NCBI GenBank assembly: GCA_020249505.1 | Contig: JADCFN010000010.1 | Span: forward strand, 1 to 60,106 | DNA length: 60,106 nucleotides | Direction: 5' to 3' | Source: Roseomonas sp. | GTDB lineage: Bacteria > Pseudomonadota > Alphaproteobacteria > Acetobacterales > Acetobacteraceae | Shown: one piece after another, positions 52,205 to 60,106 of the stretch | Layout of the letters: every line of letters begins with the position of its first letter | How positions within the stretch are numbered: the first letter of the stretch is position 1 | The notes under the pieces: generated by a model | What the model saw: only the letters and a program-made list of their open reading frames with translations | Database searches by the model: none | What the model was told of the DNA's origin: nothing | Made by a program: the position numbers and the translations under genes

Positions 52205-53230
52205 TTAGCGCGGCAGCGAACCGATCTCCCTCTCCCATCTTTGCAGGATTTGCCGGCGCCGATTGCTTTCCCCAAAGGCGGCGAAATCATAATCAATCAG
52301 CTTCACCTGACTAAGGTCCGGGATGCGCGGATCAGGTGTTGCATCCTTATGCGCCGGCACATGCCATTGATTGACCTTGGGGCCGATATCCATGGCCGCT
52401 GGCGTCAGATACCAATCATAAAAGCGCCGCGCCTGCGCCAGATTGCGCGCGCCGCGAATAATGGACATGCAGGCCACTTCGTAAGACGTGCCCTCGGAAG
52501 GATAGGCCAGATCAATCGGGAAGCCTGCCTGCTGCATGGAAGCGACTTCCATATTGAAGCTGACCGCAAGCGCGGTCTCTCCACGCGATACAGCCTGCAT
52601 CGGTGCCGCACCGGAACGTGTATAGGCATTCACATTCGGGTGCAGGCGCTTCAGATAATCAAAGGCGCGATCCTCATCCCAAAGCTGGATCAGCCCGGCA
52701 ATAATCGTATAGGCCGTGCCGGAAGAATTCGGATTGGGCAATTGGATTTCACCGCGATAAGCCGGGTTCAGCATATCCGCCCAGCTGCGTGGCAGCGGTA
52801 GGTTCTTGCGTGCCATCAATTCGCGGTTCCAGGCCAACCCAATGGCGCCCGATGAAACGCCAACACAGCGCTCACCCGACATGGCATGCACGCGCTTCGC
52901 CCAATCATGTAGCCCAGCCATATTGGGCGAGGTGTAGGCTTGCAGCAGATTCCCCTCAGCGGCAGAAAAATGCGTCTCGGCCGACCCACCAAACCAGATA
53001 TCGGTGCGCGGGTTCTGTGCCTCGGCACGGATTTGAGCCAGGATTTCGCCTGAGGATTTACGGGTCATGGCAACACGAATGCCCGTATCGCGCTGAAAGG
53101 CGGCGGCAATCGCCTCATACCAATCAGCGGCCGGCGCGCAGACCATATTGAGGCTACCCTGCGCCGCGGCGGGCAGGGCAGACAGAACAAGGGCCGCCAA
53201 TCCGGCCAAAAGGCGAAGCGGTGCTTTCAT
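52205..53230 (-). CDS. Extracellular solute-binding protein, AfuA/FbpA-like (copy 2 of 3)
   Basis: This 341-residue paralog starts at the ATG at 53230 (MKAPLRLLAGLAALVLSALP, signal peptide ending AAAQ) after GGGGAAAGC. It shares the framework of its neighbours (GSLNMVCAPAADWYEAI, RTDIWFGGSAETHFSA, NPNSSGTAYTIIAGLIQ, SYEVACMSIIRGARNL). Pocket-region residues differ, for example WYEAIAAAF where copy 1 has WCQPIARGF, and the terminus has NQWHVPAHKDATPD where the others have a shorter loop. It is the most divergent copy and may bind a distinct ligand. Confidence 0.9.
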   Translation of the reverse strand: MKAPLRLLAGLAALVLSALPAAAQGSLNMVCAPAADWYEAIAAAFQRDTGIRVAMTRKSSGEILAQIRAEAQNPRTDIWFGGSAETHFSAAEGNLLQAYTSPNMAGLHDWAKRVHAMSGERCVGVSSGAIGLAWNRELMARKNLPLPRSWADMLNPAYRGEIQLPNPNSSGTAYTIIAGLIQLWDEDRAFDYLKRLHPNVNAYTRSGAAPMQAVSRGETALAVSFNMEVASMQQAGFPIDLAYPSEGTSYEVACMSIIRGARNLAQARRFYDWYLTPAAMDIGPKVNQWHVPAHKDATPDPRIPDLSQVKLIDYDFAAFGESNRRRQILQRWEREIGSLPR

Positions 53231-53246
53231 GGCGCTTTCCCCTGCA

Positions 53247-54278
53247 TCAACGCGGCAGGGCGCCGATGTCACGATCCCAGCGCGCAATCAGCCGCCGGCG
53301 TTCCGAAGCCTGACCATATTTCGCGAAATCATAGTCAATCAGACGAATCTTCGACAGATCCGGCGCATTGGGCGGCAGCGGTGCAGCGCGGTTGGATGGC
53401 GTCTGCAATTGCCCACCCGCATCAAAGCCAAGCTGCTGCGCCGGCGCGGTCAGCGCCCAATCATAAAACCGCCGCGCCTGTGGCAGGTTCCGCGCACCGC
53501 GAATGATGGACATGGACCCGATTTCATAGCCCGTGCCCTCGCAAGGCGTAGCATATGCAACCGGGAAGCCGGCATTGCGTTCCGTCACCGCATCATGCAC
53601 GAAGGAAAGCGACACACCGGTTTCGCCGCGCGCCACGGCCTTGATGGGCGCAGTGCCGGAACGGGTATAGGCATTCACATTGGGATGCAGGCGGCGCAGG
53701 TAATCAAAGGCCGGGTCCTCACCCATGATCTGCACGAGTGTGGCAATCACCACATAAGCCGTGCCCGATGAATTCGGATTGGCCATCTGGATTTCGCCCT
53801 TGAAGCGCTGATCCAGCAAATCTGCCCAGCAGGCGGGTGCGGCGATATTCTTGCGCGCCAGCAATTCCGTATTGATGCCAAAGCCGATGGCGCCCGCGTA
53901 AACGCCAATGGCGCGCTGCTGGGATTGGCGCCATTGCGTCAGCGCCCAGGGCTGCAATTGGGCGTTATTCGCGCTTTCATAAGCCTGGGTCAGGTTTTCC
54001 TCGGCCGCCGCCAGATGCGGGTCCCCAGTGCCGCCAAACCAGACATCGGCGCGCGGGTTTTGCGCTTCAGCACGAATGGCGGCCAGGCTCTCGCCCGAAC
54101 CGCGCTGCGTCATATTCACCCGAATGCCCGTATCGCGCTGGAAATTGGTGACAATCGCCTGGCACCATTCATTCTGCACCGAGCAGTAGAGGTTCAGCGA
54201 CCCCTGCGCCTGCGCGGATTGCCCGAAGCCGAGCACCCCCAGCGCCATCGCCGCCAAAGCCAGTTTTCTGGTGAACAT
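53247..54278 (-). CDS. Extracellular solute-binding protein, AfuA/FbpA-like (copy 3 of 3)
   Basis: This 343-residue paralog is first in the transporter operon, with signal peptide MFTRKLALAAMALGVLGFGQSAQA. Features are GSLNLYCSVQNEWCQAIV, RADVWFGGTGDPHLAA, GEIQMANPNSSGTAYVVIATLVQ, SINVN-like HPNVNAYTRSGTAP and TGYEIGSMSIIRGARNL. It is closer to copy 1 than to copy 2, sharing GGTGDPH and GYEIGSMSII. The ATG at 54278 follows GAGGGAGC. The tandem set probably arose by duplication and lets one channel serve several ligands. Confidence 0.91.
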   Translation of the reverse strand: MFTRKLALAAMALGVLGFGQSAQAQGSLNLYCSVQNEWCQAIVTNFQRDTGIRVNMTQRGSGESLAAIRAEAQNPRADVWFGGTGDPHLAAAEENLTQAYESANNAQLQPWALTQWRQSQQRAIGVYAGAIGFGINTELLARKNIAAPACWADLLDQRFKGEIQMANPNSSGTAYVVIATLVQIMGEDPAFDYLRRLHPNVNAYTRSGTAPIKAVARGETGVSLSFVHDAVTERNAGFPVAYATPCEGTGYEIGSMSIIRGARNLPQARRFYDWALTAPAQQLGFDAGGQLQTPSNRAAPLPPNAPDLSKIRLIDYDFAKYGQASERRRLIARWDRDIGALPR

Positions 54279-54399
54279 GGTAAGCTCCCTCGTTTTATGT
54301 GACGCTTTTATGACGGTCTTTTGGCAAGAGGGAGAGCGCTTGGCAATCTACGGCGTGGGCGCCCAAGAGATCTCACGCCATAAATCTTCCGGTTATGCC

Positions 54400-54873
54400 T
54401 CAGGCCGCGACGGCGGCCTGAGATGTGCGGCGCATGCGCCGGCGCAGTGAAAACGCCATCATCGTCGCGCCCGCGAAAAGCGGGATATAGGCGAAGCTTG
54501 GGTTCACCATAACCGTGCGGGCATTGGCCATTTTCAACATGGTCTGGCGCAGGCCAGTCCAGGGGTCCAGCGCCATCATGAAGCCGATCAAGGCGGGGGC
54601 AAGCGTCAGTAGAATGGCGATCACCGCCGCCTGTTCGGCGTATTTTTCGATGGACGGGATCACCCGCGTGGCCAGCGCCGCCGCCATGGCAGCAAAGGCA
54701 AGCGCGCTCATGATCGGCAGCTTGCTGAAGATGGAAAGGCCATAAACCGCCGCCCCGCGCTGGCCAGAGAAGGTCACCGCCGGTAGGAAATAGGCCACAA
54801 GTACGGCCGCGATGCCGGCCAGCAATAAGCCCATTTCAACCCCATCGGACTTACCCTTGAGTTGATCTATCAT
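54400..54873 (-). CDS. Small integral membrane protein of unknown function
   Basis: This 157-residue protein has four hydrophobic segments (about 14-30, 52-68, 82-102 and 126-141) and a short cytoplasmic N-terminus. I do not recognise the family. The C-terminus is Arg-rich (RRRMRRTSQ), which places it in the cytoplasm by the positive-inside rule. The ATG at 54873 follows AGGGAGATAAGGG. It lies 121 bases upstream of the solute-binding protein genes on the same strand, so it could be the first gene of that transcript. Confidence 0.75.
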   Translation of the reverse strand: MIDQLKGKSDGVEMGLLLAGIAAVLVAYFLPAVTFSGQRGAAVYGLSIFSKLPIMSALAFAAMAAALATRVIPSIEKYAEQAAVIAILLTLAPALIGFMMALDPWTGLRQTMLKMANARTVMVNPSFAYIPLFAGATMMAFSLRRRMRRTSQAAVAA

Positions 54874-55170
54874 CCCTTATCTCCCTGTTTTGCCCCCGGG
54901 TCAGACGCCCGCTCCATGGGGGCTACATGACCGAAGCGTGACTCATATGTAATTAAACCGCCTCGGACAAGCGGAATCTTACGCCGGAGTTGGGGTCTTC
55001 GGGGCAGTATCCCCCGGCGCCCCGCACGAGGCGCCCGCCTTGGGGATAGGCGATGATGGCGATCCTTTTTGACGAGGCGGCGAGCCTTCCGAAGTGTATT
55101 AATTCTCGCCAAGTCTTAAGAATCAGCTATCATTTTTGCAAAATCCAGCACTCAACCAAGGGTTGCAGTA
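54874..55170. other. Divergent intergenic region before the RTX gene
   Basis: These 297 bases lie between the membrane-protein start and the RTX start. There is no gene-like frame. The right half is AT-richer than its surroundings (55095-55145), as expected near a promoter, but no -35/-10 pair with good spacing was found (TTGACG at 55069-55074 is followed by TATTAA only after 22 bases). Confidence 0.4.
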
Positions 55171-55998
55171 ATGCCCAACATCTTTGGAACCTCAGGCAGC
55201 GACACGATCACGCCGGGCTTTACGAGCGCGGGCGTCACTGGTGGCTATCCTGGTGATGGCGATGACAGCATTCGTGGGCTTGACGGCGATGACTCCATTA
55301 TTGGTGGCGGTGGTGATGACACGATTGTCGCCGATCTGTCGGGCGGTGGTTTTGATCGTGTCAGCTACGCCGGTGCTTCCGGTGGTGTCACGGTCAATCT
55401 GGGCACGGGCAGAAGTTCCGGCGCTGCGGGCAATGACAGCCTGATCAATGTGGATGAGGTTTATGGCAGCAGCCACGATGATCTGCTACTGACGGGCAAT
55501 AGAACGGATCTGAGCCTTCTGGCCGGTGAGGACGGCAATGATACGATTTCGGCCGAGGGCCGACCTTCCGGGGGAATACTTTATTACCTCCGCGGTGGCA
55601 CGGGTAATGACAGCCTGTTCGGCGGCAACGGCGGTAACTTTCCTGAAATTCTCGAAGGCGGTGATGGCGACGACACGCTGGTCAGCCAGAATGGCGGGTT
55701 GCAAGGTGGCGAAGGCCACGACAGCCTGGTGGGCGGTGGTGATGGCTACATTGGTAATGATACCATCGTCAGCCTAGCCCGGGACTATCAGCAGGCCAAT
55801 GGCGGTAATGGTGAGGATAGCCTGGTTGGCGGTAGCGGCACCAACGAACGGCTCGATGGCGGCGAAGGCGATGACGTAATCCAGGGCGGCGCGGGTGCTG
55901 GGCAAATGCTGTATGGCAACGCCGGCAATGACTATTTAGTCGGCGGCGTCCACATAGACCCGGTTGGTGGGGCCCCCCCAGATTTTCTACGGCGATGA
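55171..55998 (+). CDS. RTX/hemolysin-type calcium-binding repeat protein, N-terminal part before a frameshift
   Basis: The ATG at 55171 follows AAGGG. MPNIFGTSGSDTITPGF begins immediately with repeats and has no Sec signal, as usual for type I-secreted RTX proteins, whose secretion signal is C-terminal. Nonapeptide units of the form GGxGxDxLx (GGGGDDTIV, GGNGGNFPEIL, GGEGDDVIQ) form calcium-binding beta-rolls. One GVTVNL-type spacer lies at about 70-100. The frame is lost at a C7 tract (55973-55979) and ends in unrelated residues at 55998. The repeat pattern resumes immediately in the +1 frame, so this is one gene with a single-base insertion. Confidence 0.9.
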   Translation: MPNIFGTSGSDTITPGFTSAGVTGGYPGDGDDSIRGLDGDDSIIGGGGDDTIVADLSGGGFDRVSYAGASGGVTVNLGTGRSSGAAGNDSLINVDEVYGSSHDDLLLTGNRTDLSLLAGEDGNDTISAEGRPSGGILYYLRGGTGNDSLFGGNGGNFPEILEGGDGDDTLVSQNGGLQGGEGHDSLVGGGDGYIGNDTIVSLARDYQQANGGNGEDSLVGGSGTNERLDGGEGDDVIQGGAGAGQMLYGNAGNDYLVGGVHIDPVGGAPPDFLRR

Positions 55999-58900
55999 TG
56001 CCGGTCCCTCCTTCTATTATCAGGGTGGCGCGGATACCTTGGTTGGTGGCGAAGGCACCATGCAGGCATTCCATGGTGGTGATGGGAATGACCTTCTACT
56101 CGGCGGCACCGGCGCGGGACAAACCCTCTACGGCAATGCGGCTGACGACTCCTTGCGGGGCGCCGACAACAACCTGGGCGGCGAAGTTTTCCAAGATTTC
56201 GTTGGTGACGGGGGAGGGAATCCCTACGATACCTTGAGCGGCGCGGATACGCTCGCGGGTGGTGGTGGCGGTTGGCAGCGCTTCTATGGCGAAGCCGGGA
56301 ATGACCTATTGGTTGGGGGCACCGGTAGTCGGCAGCAACTTTCTGGTGGTGCGGATAATGACTCGCTGATTGCCGGCGATGGCATTGATCAAGTGCTGAG
56401 CGGTGATGCCGGCAATGACAGCCTTTGGGGAACTGACGGGGATGGCGGCGGCTTGGGGCTGCTGGGCGGCGATGGTGCTGACACCATTGTTGGCAGCACG
56501 GTGAATGGGCAATTCGCCGCGAGGCTCTATGGCGAGGGAGGGGCCGATAGCCTGCTGGCCGGTACTGGTGCTGATCAGGTGCTCTATGGGGATAACATTC
56601 AGCAATCTGGCGGCCAGGATGGTAATGATACCCTGGCCGGCACCACCGGCATTTCCCAGGAATTCTACGGTGGGGGTGGCGCGGATAGCCTTTATGCGGG
56701 TGATGGTATCTTCCAGGAGCTTTATGGCGAAGACGGCGATGACGAGTTGCGCGCCGGTGCCGGTGCCCGGCAATTCCTTTATGGTGGCGATGGCCAGGAC
56801 ACGCTGATTGGCGGCTTCGCGCAGCAATGGCTTGAAGGCGGCGCGGGCGATGATTCCATCGAAGCCAGTCTTAATTCTTACGACAATAGTTTGATCGGCG
56901 GCGCGGGCGACGATACGTTGCTCGGCAGCAATGGCGTGTCCGGCCCCGATAGCCTGGTTGGCGGTGCGGGCAATGACTGGCTCGATTTCCGCGGCGCCGA
57001 TGATCAGCACAGCTATGTCTTCGGCACCGGCAATGACACGCTGGATGGCGGCAATGGCGCCGATACGCTCAATCTTGGCAGTGAAGGCTGGGTGCAGGGC
57101 ACCAGCGGTGATTGGACCACCTATAGCGCGCTTGGCACCACGGTTTTTGTGCGCGGCTGGGAAAGCGTCAATATCGCGGCTACCACAGGCCCTAATGACC
57201 AGCTTCTGATCGGTGAAGACCTGCCCGAACTGATCCAGGGTTTTGATGGCAATGACACGATCCTTGGCCTTGGCGGCAATGATACGCTGGATGGCGGGGA
57301 ACATAATGACAGCCTGATTGGTGGCGCTGGATCCGACTCACTTTGGGGTGGCAATGGCCGCGACACGCTGATCGGCGATGCCGGATCCGATAGCCTTAAT
57401 GGCGATGGCGGCGATGACACGCTGATCCTGGGTAGTGGCGCGTCGCAGGGTGCCTGGGGTGGTGAGGGTAATGACTGGCTGCGTGTCGGTTCTGTCGGTG
57501 CACAATCGCTTTACGGCGATGCGGGTCAAGACACGCTGATTGCGGTGTCTGGCTTGGGCTCCCATCTTTTTGGTGGTTCTGAAGCGGATAGTATTTTGGC
57601 CAGTGGCAATGGCCATGGCGAGGGCGGCAATGACACGCTGGTGGCGCTGAATACGCAGTTCACGGTTATCTATGGCGGTCATGACGCGGATAGTCTGGTT
57701 GCTGGCGCAGCCACTGACCAGACGCTTTTAGGCCAGCCTGGCAATGACACGCTGGTGCTGGGTAGTGGCGCGTCGCAGGGTGCCCTGGGTGGTGAGGGTA
57801 ATGACAGCCTATTCGGCAGTACCACCGACAATACGCTGGATGGCGGCGATGGCGATGATACGCTGAATGGCGTCGAAGGCGCTGACCTCGCCTTGGGCGG
57901 TGCCGGGAATGATTATGTCTATGCGGGCATCGGGATTGACGTCGGTATTGGCGGCAGCGGCAATGATACGCTTGATACAACCTCCTTCAACGGCAATTAC
58001 CTGATCAATCTGCAGACGGGTCTGACCAATTCTTTGGGCGAAAGCTTCACTGAATTTGAGGCGGTGATTTCCGGTGCCGGCAATGACACGCTGATCGGTG
58101 CAGCCAATACCAGGTTGATGAACGGTGGCGCCGGCAATGACAGCATCCTTGGCAATAGCGGGGATGATGTGATTATCGGCGGGCTTGGCCGCGATACGCT
58201 GGATGGTGGCGCCGGTACGGCGGATTTTGTGCTTTACGTGAATGCCAGCGGCAGCGTGACGGTGGATTTGCAGAACGGGCTCAGCCTTGGTGCAGATGGC
58301 AATGACAGCCTGATTGGGTTCGAAGCGGTCATTGGTGGCAATGGCAATGACAGCCTGCTTGGCGATGCCGGCAACAATATCCTCTCTGGCGGTTCCGGTG
58401 ATGATACGCTGCGCGCTGGCGGGGGCGTTGATACGCTGATCGGCGGCCCGGGCAATGATTGCCTGATCGGCGGCGGCGATGATTGGCTTTCCTACACCTA
58501 TGTCACCGGCCGCGGCGTCACGATTGACCTGGTAGCCGGCACGGTGAATGGCGGCAGCACGGACTATATCAGCGGCTTCGGCAATGCTGTCGGCACGGAT
58601 CAGGATGATTTGATCTCTGGCAATGATGGCGGCAATGTTCTGACGGGCAAGGATGGTAATGACACCATTTCCGGCTTGGGCGGTAATGATACCCTGCTTG
58701 GCGGCAATGGCGCTGACTCATTGCTTGGCGGTGATGGTGATCGCGACCTTGCCGATTACACGGATAACAGCCCAGGCGTTACCATCAATCTGGGGGCGGG
58801 TACTGCTTCCGCAGCTGATGGCAATGACACGCTGTCTGGGATTGAGGAGATCATCGGCAGTACCGGGAATGACTGCATCCAAGGCGGGCTCGCCAATGAT

Positions 58901-60106
58901 ACACTTGCTGGCGGCGCGGGCGATGATACCTTCATTGGTGGCGCCGGTAATGATAGTCTTTTCGGCGGTGATGGCCTTGGCGATGCCGCCGATTATAGCG
59001 CTGCAACCGGTACAATTACGGTCAATCTAGGCAGCGGCACCGCTGGCAGCGCAGAGGGCAGTGACAGCCTTTCCGGAATCGAGGCTATTCTCGGCGGCAA
59101 TGGCGCAGACCAGATAACGGGCGGCGGCGGCAACGAAAACCTTTCTGGCGGTGCCGGCAATGACACGCTTTCGGCCGGCGGGGGCGATGACACTGTCAAT
59201 GGTGGCTCTGGCGATGATATCTTGGATGGCGGCGTTGGTAACGACCTGTTGTCCTATGCGGGGGCAACCGGCGGGGTCACGGTGGATATGGGCGCCGGCC
59301 GTGCGACGGCGAGCGCGGATACCATCAGCGGGTTCGAAAGTGTTCAGGGCTCGGCCAATAATGACATTCTGTTTGGCAATGAATCGGCCAATGGTCTGTT
59401 CGGTGATGCTGGTAATGACACTATCTCTGCCGGCGGCGGCAATGACACGGTGCTCGGTGGGGAAGATGCTGACTCGCTCGCGGGCGGGAATGGCGGGGAT
59501 TCAATCCTCGGCGGCGATGGGGTGGATACCCTCAGCGGCGGCGCGGGTAATGACTGGCTGAACTTCGGCGCCGGCGACGAACGCTTCACTTATTGGACTA
59601 GTGATAGTTTCGGCAATGAAACGCTGCTTGGTGGTGCTGGTACTGATACGCTCGATCTTGGCATAGGCTGGCTAAGCGGCCCGGTTAACAATGACACGAT
59701 AGATGGTCTGCCCTGGATCAACTACCAGCGCGCTGACGGGACAGCCATCTGGACGCAGGGCTGGGAAAGCGTGATCTGCTTTGCCGAAGGCACGCGGATC
59801 ATGACCCCAAGCGGTGAGGATGCGGTGGAAAACCTCTGCGCTGGCGACATGGTACTTGCGATGCGCAACGGTCAGGCGGGCTTTGAGGCGCTGCGTTGGG
59901 TAGGCTCCATGGATGTCGCGGTGCCGCGTGATGCGGTGATGGCGGCGAAGACGGCGCCGATCCTGATCACGGCGGGTGCCTTGGCGGATGGCCTGCCGGC
60001 GCGTGATCTGCGCGTCAGCCCCGATCACGCGATCGAGGTTTATGGCTATCTGATCCCGGCCAAGCATTTGGTGAATGGCACAAGCATTGTGCAGGAAACC
60101 TGGTGC
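55979..60106 (+). CDS. RTX-repeat protein continuation with C-terminal Hint domain, incomplete at the window edge
   Basis: This is the same gene in the second frame, open without a stop to the last base (1376 codons). Many GGxGxDxLx repeats are interrupted by VTVNL/VTIDL-type spacers (about 58230, 58510, 58770, 59010 and 59260). Two cap-like blocks end in GWESV, at about 57155 and 59760. The second leads straight into a Hint domain starting at Cys (59777-59779, CFAEGTRIMTPSGE) with DHAIEVYGYLIPAKHLVNG. Hint domains self-process, and here the domain probably cleaves or anchors the secreted protein. With the frame restored the Cys is about residue 1536. The product is probably a large secreted or surface protein. 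Confidence 0.92.
57428..57475 (+). repeat. Near-perfect 48-base direct repeat in the RTX gene, first copy
   Basis: CTGGGTAGTGGCGCGTCGCA and the following 28 bases recur at 57758-57805 with two differences. The copies are 330 bases (110 codons) apart and in the same frame. Surrounding repeats are far more diverged, so this looks like a recent segmental copy or gene conversion. Confidence 0.8.
57758..57805 (+). repeat. Near-perfect 48-base direct repeat in the RTX gene, second copy
   Basis: This is the partner of the copy at 57428-57475. The two differing bases change one encoded residue, Trp to Leu. Recombination between the copies would remove exactly 110 codons and keep the frame. Confidence 0.8.

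Noticed and set aside
55069-55102. TTGACG and TATTAA as an RTX promoter
   Set aside because: The spacing is 22 bases, too long for a sigma70-type promoter.
55200-59600. Short regular repeats as a CRISPR array
   Set aside because: They encode in-frame glycine/aspartate nonapeptides of an RTX protein, have no unique spacers and lie within one reading frame.

Overview
The window is high-GC, densely packed bacterial DNA and most likely comes from an alphaproteobacterium. A Roseomonas-like member of the Acetobacteraceae is my best guess. Supporting signs are seven tripartite-tricarboxylate (Bug-type) binding-protein genes, MEP-pathway isoprenoid synthesis (ispE), FabI next to AckA, and a giant RTX-repeat protein ending in a Hint domain. 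A BciB-like iron-sulfur flavoprotein hints at bacteriochlorophyll synthesis, but that assignment is tentative. The lineage is inferred from gene content and was not tested by any search.

Layout. 1-600: the end of an IS3-family element that has cut a Bug gene in half. 696-6016: valS, ilvD and two small exported proteins. 6033-9473: a Bug gene divergent from an orphan CoxL-like molybdenum hydroxylase. 9470-21472, minus strand: a nitrogen-compound island holding a dimethylformamidase-like protein, a complete dipeptide-type ABC transporter, a DoeB-like deacylase, a glycine-zipper lipoprotein, a hydantoinase, a small unknown protein and a COG0523 GTPase. 21599-24480: a class II aldolase and two tandem Bug genes. 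24502-27152: tRNA-Gln, ispE and a TPR lipoprotein. 27200-32006: three more Bug genes around a 528-residue exported protein of unknown function that is internally duplicated. 32328-34836: a decayed transposase fragment, the BciB-like protein and a split chromate transporter. 34889-44190: housekeeping and lipid genes (UbiB-type kinase, PepF, acyl-CoA ligase, CoA transferase, DUF3047, fabI, ackA). 44399-54278, minus strand: a PhnDCEE transporter joined to an AfuABC/FbpABC-type transporter with three tandem binding proteins. 54400-60106: a small membrane protein and the RTX/Hint gene, which is frameshifted at a C7 tract and runs off the right edge.

How the genes work together. Much of the window serves uptake of small organic acids, peptides or amides, phosphonates and iron or sugar phosphates, followed by amide, imide or acyl hydrolysis. 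Many adjacent genes overlap by ATGA or GTGA, which implies translational coupling. I used this pattern to choose several starts, and it suggests a CTG start for ispE. The least explained parts are the amide island with its COG0523 partner, the duplicated 528-residue protein, the three-receptor transporter and the RTX/Hint protein.
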